Below, one piece after another: positions 1 through 7,364 of a stretch of DNA of 34,192 bases. This DNA is from Candidatus Poribacteria bacterium. Its GTDB lineage: Bacteria; Poribacteria; WGA-4E; WGA-3G. The position numbers were made by a program, and so were the translations under genes. The notes under the pieces were generated by a model, which worked only from the letters and a program-made list of their open reading frames with translations, was not told the DNA's origin and ran no database searches. Each line of letters starts with the position of its first letter. Position 1 is the first letter of the stretch. The DNA lies in NCBI GenBank assembly GCA_022823085.1, contig JAJDXV010000046.1, forward strand, positions 1-34,192, given 5' to 3'.

Positions 1-53
1 TTATACCATTTCTAAAAGTTTGTATTGCATTAACCCTACACCGTCCACCCGGA

Positions 54-85
54 CCCGGTAGGTTCGGTTTCCTAACCGAACCGGG
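54..85. repeat. palindromic intergenic hairpin
   Basis: A perfect 9-base inverted repeat, GGTTCGGTT (61-69) and AACCGAACC (74-82), is separated by a TCCT loop. It is extended by CCC (54-56) against GGG (83-85) across a 4-base bulge. No T-run follows, so it does not look like an intrinsic terminator on the plus strand. It resembles a dispersed REP-like palindrome, but no second copy was found in this window. The rest of 1-374 shows no convincing gene. Confidence 0.55.
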
Positions 86-276
86 CATAACTGAAAGATG
101 ATGGCACTTTTAAGAGGAATCATCAATTAGATTTGGTATTACTATCGCGGCGCGTCAATTTATTTTCGTGCTTTACTATAAAAAACGAGATGACTAAGTT
201 ACACCCATACAACTTATAGCAAGTTAGACTCACCTATCTAACGCAATTCTTTGGATGCCCTACCCGAAAAAACTGC

Positions 277-305
277 TTGAATATCTCCGAGAAATCGTGT
301 AAACT
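277..305 (+). promoter_or_regulatory. candidate sigma-70 promoter of the sulfatase gene
   Basis: TTGAAT (277-282) and TAAACT (300-305) are separated by 17 bases, each matching the sigma-70 hexamers at four of six positions. The site lies about 70 bases upstream of the sulfatase ATG, which itself has AAAGGAG ending at 364, ten bases before the start. This is a consensus match only. Confidence 0.35.
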
Positions 306-374
306 AAGTGAAAACAAGAAAGTATCTAACCAACGAACCAAAGCAGTGGAGAACAGCAAAGGAGATTTTGATTA

Positions 375-1835
375 ATGGCGCAGAGACCGAATATTCTATT
401 TTTGATGAGTGATGAACACAGTCCGCACGCTATCGGGTATGAAGGTAATTCCATTGTCCAGACACCGAACCTCGACCAACTTGCAGGATCCGGCACCTAT
501 TTTGAGAGTGCTTATTGTCAAGTCCCGCTCTGTACGCCATCTCGGATGTGTATGCTGACAGGTAAGCATGCGCATCGCTGTTCGGCGTGGAATAACGGAT
601 CAATTCTTTTCCCCGAACATCTCACGATGCCTGCACATTTCGCGCAGCACGGTTACGCAACTGCACTTGTCGGTAAGATGCACTTCGGTGGAAAAGAACA
701 GCACAACGGATTCCAGTCCCGACCCTATGGCGACCTACGTGGTAATGCTGGACACCAGACAGACCCGCTAAATCCGCCATCTCGCATACGGGGACGTACC
801 CGGCTCGCAGGTGTCACAGAGATCCCGAGCAGCCTTCTACAAGAACGCGTTATTAACGGGGAGACCCTTGAATACTTAAGATCGCAACCCTCGGAGCAAC
901 CGTGGTTCCTGCTTGCAAGTTACAGCCGTCCGCACTTTCCGCTCACGGCACCGAAACGACTCCTCGATAAATATTGGCCCGATAACGTAGATATGCCGAA
1001 TATTCCACCCGGACACTTAGAGCAGACGCACCGCTTCGCGAAAGGCTTACGCGATAATTTCAACACGCAGGATATCCCGCCTGAAGAGGCACGAAAAGCA
1101 CGCGCAGCCTACTACGCCTGCTGCGAATTCTTGGATGAGACCGTCGGGGATCTGCTTGCGCTGCTGGAACGCGACGGCTTTTTGGAGAACACGATTATCG
1201 TCTATACAACCGATCACGGTGAGATGGCAGGCGAACACGGACAATGGTGGAAATCAAGCTACTACGAAGCGGCAGCACGCGTGCCTTTGATCGTCTGGGA
1301 TAAGCAAATCCAGCAATCCCACGGGGCAAGGATCACAGCACCTGTCGAGCTAAACGACCTTTTCCCGACCTTATGTGCACGGGCAGGTATCCCTATTCCC
1401 GATGATTTGGATGGCACAGATTTAACAAATCTAATGTCAGGCGACACAGACGAGTGGCGCGACACTGCAATCACGGAATACTGGGCACCACAGACGACAG
1501 GGCCGATGCGTATGCTCCGAACGCCTCGCTATAAATACGTCGCTTTCCCTGAAGATGAATCCATCCTCTTCGATCTGGAGACAGACCCCGATGAATTTGA
1601 GAACCTTTCAGGACAAGATGAATATACGGAATTAGAAGCATCCCTTCACGCACAGCTCATGGAAGATTTCTCATGGGAATCTGTCGCTGAACAACAAGCA
1701 GTAGACAAAGTACGAAGCCGAGATTTCAAGGCACCGTGGGGTAGTGGAACCCCGAACCAATATACACTGCCTGATGGACGTATCGTTGATGCGGAGACCT
1801 GTCTCTATCGTCCTTCACTGAGAGATGAGGAATAG
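375..1835 (+). CDS. type I sulfatase (formylglycine-dependent)
   Basis: Arylsulfatase-family hydrolase that removes sulfate esters, probably from a sulfated sugar. The N-terminal PNILFLMSDEHSPH carries the first metal-binding acidic residues. C53-T-P-S-R57 is the sulfatase signature, with Cys53 the residue oxidised to formylglycine, followed by LTGKHAHR. D280-H-G and E287-H-G with Lys293 form the second metal and sulfate site. At 486 residues the protein is full length for a bacterial sulfatase, and the C-terminal part is the usual small subdomain. No signal peptide is visible, so the enzyme looks cytoplasmic. The start is supported by AAAGGAG upstream. It is followed after 49 bases by a membrane protein and then a rhamnonate-dehydratase-like enzyme. 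A radical-SAM sulfatase maturase at 31746-33041 could supply the formylglycine. The substrate cannot be read from sequence. Confidence 0.93.
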   Translation: MAQRPNILFLMSDEHSPHAIGYEGNSIVQTPNLDQLAGSGTYFESAYCQVPLCTPSRMCMLTGKHAHRCSAWNNGSILFPEHLTMPAHFAQHGYATALVGKMHFGGKEQHNGFQSRPYGDLRGNAGHQTDPLNPPSRIRGRTRLAGVTEIPSSLLQERVINGETLEYLRSQPSEQPWFLLASYSRPHFPLTAPKRLLDKYWPDNVDMPNIPPGHLEQTHRFAKGLRDNFNTQDIPPEEARKARAAYYACCEFLDETVGDLLALLERDGFLENTIIVYTTDHGEMAGEHGQWWKSSYYEAAARVPLIVWDKQIQQSHGARITAPVELNDLFPTLCARAGIPIPDDLDGTDLTNLMSGDTDEWRDTAITEYWAPQTTGPMRMLRTPRYKYVAFPEDESILFDLETDPDEFENLSGQDEYTELEASLHAQLMEDFSWESVAEQQAVDKVRSRDFKAPWGSGTPNQYTLPDGRIVDAETCLYRPSLRDEE

Positions 1836-1884
1836 ATAGGAACGTTTGTTGAACCGATGCTAACAATGGGAGACATATACACGC

Positions 1885-3894
1885 TTGGCTGCTAACACAT
1901 TTAAGGACAATTTTGGTGAAACTGGCAGGTCGAATGCTAAAATTCGATTTCCTGCTATCCTTGTAGGGCTGTTTTTAGTGATTGCAATGTGTGCAATCAC
2001 TCCGTACAATAACTATTTTCTCCAAAATACCAAGATTGCAGGCAATCATCTCCCTGTCGGTTCAATCTTCGGACTCCTTTTTCTGGTATTTCTTGTTAAT
2101 GTCCCGTTACGTAAATTCATGCGGAGTGGGCGTTTTGCCTTCTCCGCACTCGAACTTACTGTCATCTGGATGATGCTCATCGTGGCGGTCGGTATCCCGT
2201 CAATGGGGTTGCTGCAATTTCTGCTGCCATCTCTTGTCGCCGTACGCTATTTCGCGACGACAGAAAACGATTGGTCCGAAACACTACATCCCCATATTCC
2301 TGAGTGGCTCATTGTCACGGATACACGGGCTGTGACGGATTTTTACGAGGGTATTGCTCCCGGTGAAAGTGTGCCGTGGATATCTTGGATCAAGCCTCTA
2401 CTCATCTGGGGACTTTTCGTCCTTGTCTTCTATTTTACGACGCTCTGCCTATCGACACTCCTCCGAAAACAGTGGGAGGAACGTGAACGCTTCTCATTTC
2501 CCTTAATTCAGATTCCGGTACAACTCGCTGCGGAACCGGCATCCGGTAGGCTGCTCAACGCCTTTTTTACAAATAAACTCCTTTGGGCAGGGATGGCGCT
2601 GCCGGTGGTGTTACATCTCATCAATGGGTTGCATGCACATTTTCCGAATGTGCCAGAAATCCCGCTCGTTTACAACATTCACCGCGCTTTTACCGAGAAA
2701 CCGTGGCATACGCTCGGATGGTGGCCCGCGATGCGGTTCGTCATCTATTTCTCGGTTATCGGGATCGCCACTTTGCTGACGCTGGAGGTGTCGTTCAGCC
2801 TCTGGTTCTTTTTCCTTTTCTTTAAACTCCAATATATCATCATGAATGCGATCGGACTCGGTATCGGTCCGTGGGTTAGCTGCAGTCGTCAGGTAATGGG
2901 TGGGTATCTCGTCTTTGTCCCTGCTGTCTTCTGGATAGGACGTGAACATATTGTAACCGTCTTTAGAAAGACGTTCGGACTTGGACACGCACGAACAACC
3001 GCCACGACTATAGCGAAACAACCGATAGACGATTCCAATGAACCGGTCTCATATCGCATCGCGCTCCTCGGATTCCTTTTCGGGTTCGTTACCCTAATCG
3101 TATTCCTTGTTATAGCAGGTATAACGACGTGGGTTGCAGTCGTGACACTCCTCTCTATCTTTATCACATCCGTTGTCCTATCTTGGATGGTCGTCAACGG
3201 AGGACTGTTGCTGGTGCAGGCTCCTTTTTTTCCGTCGGAATATATTGATATTACTCTGGGGTCCAACGCTGTCGGACATAAGAGTTTGGCGATTCTGAGT
3301 TTCCAACGCACATTTCTGCGGGATTGGGGTGAATTAATGATGCCGAACTTCCTGCACAGTTTCAAGGCAGCAGATGAAGTACAACTCGCGCGACGCCGCA
3401 TCGTACCGATTCTGGGCATCGCAATTGTTGTCGCGATCCTCATCTCTGTTTATGCTTCGTTGACGTTGATATACGGCAAAGGCGCGCTCTTTTTACAGAG
3501 TTGGTCCTTTGTCACCGCACCGAGAAACTATTTCCAGCGGATGAACAATCTCATCCAATTTCCTGTCAAAACGAAATGGGCTGAGGTCTACAGTATGATC
3601 GCAGGTGCCGGATTTACAGGTTTTATGCTCTGGATGCGGCAGAACTTCGTCTGGTGGTCGTTGCATCCGATCGGCTACCTCCTCGGGGCAACGTATCCAC
3701 CATTTCATCTCTGGTCGTCTATTTTAGTCGGGTGGTTCATTAAATACATGGCACTTAAGTTTGGTGGTGCCGCAACGTATCGGAAGATTCGCCCGATCGC
3801 TTTCGGCTTGATTTTCGGCGAGTACGTAATGGTCGGCTTATGGATGATTGTCGGATTCTTTACTGGGATCGGTTATTTCGCGTTACCATCGTAA
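1885..3894 (+). CDS. multi-pass membrane protein, DUF6785/DUF6784-like
   Basis: A 669-residue integral membrane protein with roughly a dozen hydrophobic segments spread over its whole length, the first around residues 24-43. The motif WEERERFSFPLIQIPVQLA, near residues 192-210 between two membrane spans, is what I associate with the DUF6785 family. That family is common in Planctomycetes and Poribacteria and was considered transporter-like (OPT-like) by topology; the assignment is from memory. The start is TTG at 1885, with GGGAG 13 bases upstream, a wide spacing; no in-frame ATG gives a better N-terminus before the first membrane segment. It sits between a sulfatase and an acid-sugar dehydratase in the same direction, so import of a sugar or its degradation product is a reasonable guess, not shown by sequence. 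Confidence 0.75.
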   Translation: MAANTFKDNFGETGRSNAKIRFPAILVGLFLVIAMCAITPYNNYFLQNTKIAGNHLPVGSIFGLLFLVFLVNVPLRKFMRSGRFAFSALELTVIWMMLIVAVGIPSMGLLQFLLPSLVAVRYFATTENDWSETLHPHIPEWLIVTDTRAVTDFYEGIAPGESVPWISWIKPLLIWGLFVLVFYFTTLCLSTLLRKQWEERERFSFPLIQIPVQLAAEPASGRLLNAFFTNKLLWAGMALPVVLHLINGLHAHFPNVPEIPLVYNIHRAFTEKPWHTLGWWPAMRFVIYFSVIGIATLLTLEVSFSLWFFFLFFKLQYIIMNAIGLGIGPWVSCSRQVMGGYLVFVPAVFWIGREHIVTVFRKTFGLGHARTTATTIAKQPIDDSNEPVSYRIALLGFLFGFVTLIVFLVIAGITTWVAVVTLLSIFITSVVLSWMVVNGGLLLVQAPFFPSEYIDITLGSNAVGHKSLAILSFQRTFLRDWGELMMPNFLHSFKAADEVQLARRRIVPILGIAIVVAILISVYASLTLIYGKGALFLQSWSFVTAPRNYFQRMNNLIQFPVKTKWAEVYSMIAGAGFTGFMLWMRQNFVWWSLHPIGYLLGATYPPFHLWSSILVGWFIKYMALKFGGAATYRKIRPIAFGLIFGEYVMVGLWMIVGFFTGIGYFALPS

Positions 3895-3955
3895 TCTATA
3901 GGTAATTGCGAGCCTGACGACTTAAATTAAAGGGACATCTAAAAAGGATTACATT

Positions 3956-5161
3956 ATGCACGCCAATAAAAACAATCTCACGGCTACATGGAAAGAAGAG
4001 GCAAAAACCCGACATACAGTTACTGGCATTCGGACATGGCACGTTAATTTGAACCCGCGCGCAATGCCGAGTTTGGGGTTCGCTAAGGGACAACAGTGGC
4101 GGAAACCTGCTACCCAAACTGCACATGTCGATTGGCGCGGTCCCTTCGCGACGCAAGCAGGGGCGTTAATCGTAGAAATAACGACCGATAAAGGCTTAAA
4201 AGGATACGGGCTCGGCGGTGGTGGACTTGCGGGCGCGCTGATTATTGAGAAACATCTCCAACACTTTGTCATCGGTCGCGATCCGCTCGATGTTGAGGAA
4301 ATATGGAATCATCTCTATCATATCACCTCAATTTACGGGCGACGCGGTTTGGTTATTTACGCTTTGAGTGGCATAGAACTCGCACTCGTTGATTTGTGTG
4401 GAAAGATTGTAGACGCGCCTGTTTACAGTCTCGTGACAGATACGCCGTGCCTTAAAATTCCGGCTTATGCTACGGGTGCCGATGTCGGTTATTACGCAGA
4501 GAACGGGTTCACCGCTTGCAAACTACCGCTCCGCAATGGACTTGCCGAGGGAGAAGATGGGTTCGCAGAAAACGTTGAGATGATACACGCCGCGCGGGAT
4601 GCTGTCGGGTCAGAGGTGGAACTGATGGCAGACATCTATCTCCGTTGGGATGTGGACTACACGCTCCGTTTCGCTGAGGCAGCTGCTGATGTGAGTCTCA
4701 AATGGATTGAGGAACCCATCGCGCTTGACGATTACGCAGGTATGGCGCAACTCGTCCGCGATGTTCAACCGACATGGATTGTCTCTGGCGAGCATGAATT
4801 CACGCGATACGGGTTTCGTGAGTTGCTGCGTTGGAAGGCTGCAGATATGATCCAGCCGGATATTAGTTGGGCGGGTGGTTTTACGGAGTGTTTGCGGATT
4901 GCACGCGAAGCCGCTGAACTTGGCATTCCGACATGGTTGCATCAAGCAGGCACACCGTGGGGATTACATCTCACAGCGTGTCTCCCGATGCCGTGTATGG
5001 GAGAGACTTTCGGTCCCTCCCGCGACGGCGTTGAAAACGAACTCTATCGCCGTTTACGACCTGAACCTCGCGCCGGGTTTTTCACTCTTGACGACGCGCC
5101 CGGCTTCGGCGTGGATTTGGACGAAGACCTATTAGAGGCATACACAGTAGATCGATTATAA
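3956..5161 (+). CDS. enolase-superfamily dehydratase, L-rhamnonate dehydratase-like
   Basis: Mandelate racemase/muconate lactonizing enzyme fold with a capping domain (about residues 20-150) and a TIM barrel (150-385). Metal ligands are visible as Asp226 (MADIYLRW), Glu252 (KWIEEP) and Glu279 (SGEHEFTR). Asp302 (QPDISWAGG) and His329 (WLHQAG) form the general acid/base dyad. GEH, the KLPL stretch in place of the usual KMPxH, and the closing DAPGFGVDLDED align well in memory with L-rhamnonate dehydratases, which convert L-rhamnonate to 2-keto-3-deoxy-L-rhamnonate. Other acid sugars remain possible. AAGGA lies 8 bases before ATG. It is the last gene of the sulfatase-membrane protein cluster. 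Its stop codon overlaps the end of a minus-strand remnant ORF. Confidence 0.85.
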   Translation: MHANKNNLTATWKEEAKTRHTVTGIRTWHVNLNPRAMPSLGFAKGQQWRKPATQTAHVDWRGPFATQAGALIVEITTDKGLKGYGLGGGGLAGALIIEKHLQHFVIGRDPLDVEEIWNHLYHITSIYGRRGLVIYALSGIELALVDLCGKIVDAPVYSLVTDTPCLKIPAYATGADVGYYAENGFTACKLPLRNGLAEGEDGFAENVEMIHAARDAVGSEVELMADIYLRWDVDYTLRFAEAAADVSLKWIEEPIALDDYAGMAQLVRDVQPTWIVSGEHEFTRYGFRELLRWKAADMIQPDISWAGGFTECLRIAREAAELGIPTWLHQAGTPWGLHLTACLPMPCMGETFGPSRDGVENELYRRLRPEPRAGFFTLDDAPGFGVDLDEDLLEAYTVDRL

Positions 5162-5365
5162 GGAGACAGATGTCAATTGATCGTGTGCCCATCCGCTACA
5201 GTCGCTGTGGACATAGACGACATCGTTGATAACAATACGACGGTTGTTCGGATACTTAGCCACCAAATCGTGTCCTCGCAAATAGCGACCATCATAGCGT
5301 CTGAAGAAAACTGTGCGTCCACCACTTTCGATGTATATCTCAGCACGCTTCAGACTACTTTTGCT
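5156..5365 (-). pseudogene. start-less ORF remnant downstream of PhyH
   Basis: The minus strand is open for 69 codons from 5365 to a TAA at 5156-5158. The translation looks like real protein: it contains ESGGRTVFFRRYDGRYLRG, then HDLVAKYPNNRRIVINDVVY, and ends near HSDCSGWAHDQLTSVSL. It has no ATG; the first possible starts are internal CTG, TTG or GTG. It begins inside the 3' end of the oxygenase gene in another frame and ends inside the stop of the plus-strand dehydratase. I read it as the C-terminal fragment of a lost gene or the tail of a frameshifted one. I do not recognise the family. This interval explains the 193-base gap between the flanking genes. Confidence 0.4.
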
Positions 5366-6167
5366 TCATGCGTTTAACGGCATCCAATTTTGTCTGTTGC
5401 CAGTCCGTCCAGTCTTTCTTGCCTTCATATCGGACGACATCGTGGATGGTTGCGCGCGGTTGGTAGGTGATGTAGTTTCCTGTGTGCCATGCCAGGTTCC
5501 GATAAACCATGAAATCTCCCGGTCCCAAATGCACCTGAACAGCACCCGGAAACTGCCGGCAATGTTCTAAGCAGTACCGTTCAGCTTCAGCGTTAGACTG
5601 CCCCTCGGCTGGCTTTCGTAGTTTCGGATCCTTTGTGGATTGCCCTTCTCCGGGCATATCCCACTGCCGAAGATGACTACCCGGCACGAACCACGTACAG
5701 GAATCTGCATAAATCGCACAGTTAACCTGATTGAAATGGCGCAAATCGTGCCAGACTTCTGCTAACTTTGCCTCGACGATTTCATCACGTGCTTCAAGTG
5801 GGACCTCCACAACGCCGTCTCGATGCCAACCGATATGCCACGGATGCTCAAGCGGTTCAACGAGGAGTCCCATAATATCAACATGTCCGTGTGTATAGTC
5901 AGGACCGAGTAATTTTTCGATAGCGTCTCGAAGTTCGGGCAGTTCTGTGTAGTCGTCAAAAGGTTTCAGGTCTAATTCATCGCCATAATTCGACAGCGGT
6001 TGAATGCGTTGTGTCTGTGGTCCGTTAAGTTTATGTGCGAGATCGCGCGCCTTTTCTGCCTCACGACGCAAATCGGTCAGCAGCGACGGCGGTACAATCC
6101 CACGAAAAATCAGATAACCTTGCGAGAGGTACTCGTTTACCATTGAATCCTGAAATTGAAATGCCAT
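5355..6167 (-). CDS. phytanoyl-CoA dioxygenase (PhyH) family protein
   Basis: Fe(II)/2-oxoglutarate-dependent oxygenase of 270 residues, the usual length for this family. The double-stranded beta-helix metal site is complete: His115-x-Asp117 (GWHRDG) and His228 (NLAWHTG), with Arg238 (QPRATIHDVV) as the likely 2-oxoglutarate ligand. VPGSH at 161-165 is a family hallmark. PhyH homologues hydroxylate very diverse small molecules, so no substrate is assigned. GGAGG lies 11 bases upstream of the ATG and an additional AGGA lies closer. It is transcribed leftward, after and apart from the membrane/WD40 genes at 6238-13026, and is convergent with the dehydratase. Confidence 0.88.
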   Translation of the reverse strand: MAFQFQDSMVNEYLSQGYLIFRGIVPPSLLTDLRREAEKARDLAHKLNGPQTQRIQPLSNYGDELDLKPFDDYTELPELRDAIEKLLGPDYTHGHVDIMGLLVEPLEHPWHIGWHRDGVVEVPLEARDEIVEAKLAEVWHDLRHFNQVNCAIYADSCTWFVPGSHLRQWDMPGEGQSTKDPKLRKPAEGQSNAEAERYCLEHCRQFPGAVQVHLGPGDFMVYRNLAWHTGNYITYQPRATIHDVVRYEGKKDWTDWQQTKLDAVKRMKQK

Positions 6168-6237
6168 TGTATCCTAAACCTCCATAGATTTATGGTACCA
6201 CAAGCGTTGCTATGTGTCAAATGGTCTGTAAGTAGTG

Positions 6238-7287
6238 TTAGTGTATTCGCGTGGGTGTAGCAGTCGTATTGTTTACCTGCATTTCAAGATCAAACCCCTC
6301 TTTTCGGACCCGTAAATCAAAGTATAGAAGCGTAGTGCCGATGATCCAGATCGGAAAGATGAGCGTACCAACGATCGTGTTAATCCATCTCATCATCAGG
6401 TAAAAGAGCGGGTTATTGCTTTCAATGCTATACATCACCATCCATTTGAGAATATCCATAGCGGTTGTTTCACCCATCACTTTTGTTAACATAAAGATGA
6501 ACCCAATCGTAATTACGATGATACGCTGAATCGCGAAACTTAACATAGAAAAGGCAACTAACATCTTCCAAGTTTGCCACCATCTACCGCGTGTCAGTTC
6601 ATTACTCTTTGCAAAAGCACGTCGGATGAGAGAACCCTCAAACAGAACAACTACGGTGGCAAACATCCAACGTACAGTAAAGTAAATTGCGAAGGGTGTA
6701 AGAGCTATAGGAATGAAACGGATCCACATCTGTCGAATCATTACTGAAGTTGTGAAAGAATTAATAATTGCCCACAGATTAATGGGAAGAAGGATCGAGA
6801 AGGGAACACTAACTAAGAATGAGATAGTCAATAGATACGAAATTGATTCAGTTCTCAGCATAGAAATGGATACTATAACAAAAATAATACCGATACGCGG
6901 TGTCCCGAAGACTAAGTTCCAGGGAAGATGGCACGCTGACAGGTGCCAAAACCGATTTCCGGTTCGCTTCAATGCGTCGCGAATCGTGATGTGCTTATCT
7001 AAATAGACTGTAGCCGTCGCGACGATAATTCCACCCATGCATACAATGCCAAAGGGCATGAGAACAAGATCTGTTACCAAGCCTTTTAACGGGAAATTTG
7101 GGGTAAAACGCCCTAAAAAATATACGAGTAAGGTTCCACAAAAATCAACGGCGGCGATTCCGAGAAATAGGGGAAAATGTTTCCGATAGAGACTGAAGAT
7201 TGTATCCAGAATCTCACCAAATCCCATTGGTTGAAGGATTGGTGTATTCTTGTTAGCAGCTTGTGTTGCATCAGTTGGATTAGGCAT
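6238..7287 (-). CDS. integral membrane protein of unknown function
   Basis: A 349-residue protein with about six to eight hydrophobic segments. The N-terminus has PMGFGEILDTIFSLYRKHF followed at once by the first membrane span, a pattern I know from a family resembling the membrane domain of glycerophosphodiester phosphodiesterases (GDPD_10TM-like). A second family-like stretch, RRAFAKSNELTRGRWW, lies in a loop near residue 225. No catalytic residues are seen. It starts 77 bases after the stop of the secreted WD40 gene and could be the third gene of that transcription unit. AGAGAG before the ATG is a weak ribosome site. Function unknown. Confidence 0.7.
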   Translation of the reverse strand: MPNPTDATQAANKNTPILQPMGFGEILDTIFSLYRKHFPLFLGIAAVDFCGTLLVYFLGRFTPNFPLKGLVTDLVLMPFGIVCMGGIIVATATVYLDKHITIRDALKRTGNRFWHLSACHLPWNLVFGTPRIGIIFVIVSISMLRTESISYLLTISFLVSVPFSILLPINLWAIINSFTTSVMIRQMWIRFIPIALTPFAIYFTVRWMFATVVVLFEGSLIRRAFAKSNELTRGRWWQTWKMLVAFSMLSFAIQRIIVITIGFIFMLTKVMGETTAMDILKWMVMYSIESNNPLFYLMMRWINTIVGTLIFPIWIIGTTLLYFDLRVRKEGFDLEMQVNNTTATPTRIH

Positions 7288-7364
7288 TTGCTCTCTAATT
7301 ACGAATGTTGTGATTCTTATCTTACAATCGTTAACGATCTACTATGTTTCCGCGTTGATAGTAT

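Noticed and set aside
2889..3443. 184-codon minus-strand ORF opposite the DUF6785-like gene
   Set aside because: Lies wholly antisense to a convincing membrane protein, with Arg/Thr/Ser-rich shadow composition and no domain.
5177..5377. 66-codon plus-strand ORF after the dehydratase gene
   Set aside because: The antisense frame gives a far more protein-like sequence; this frame is its shadow.
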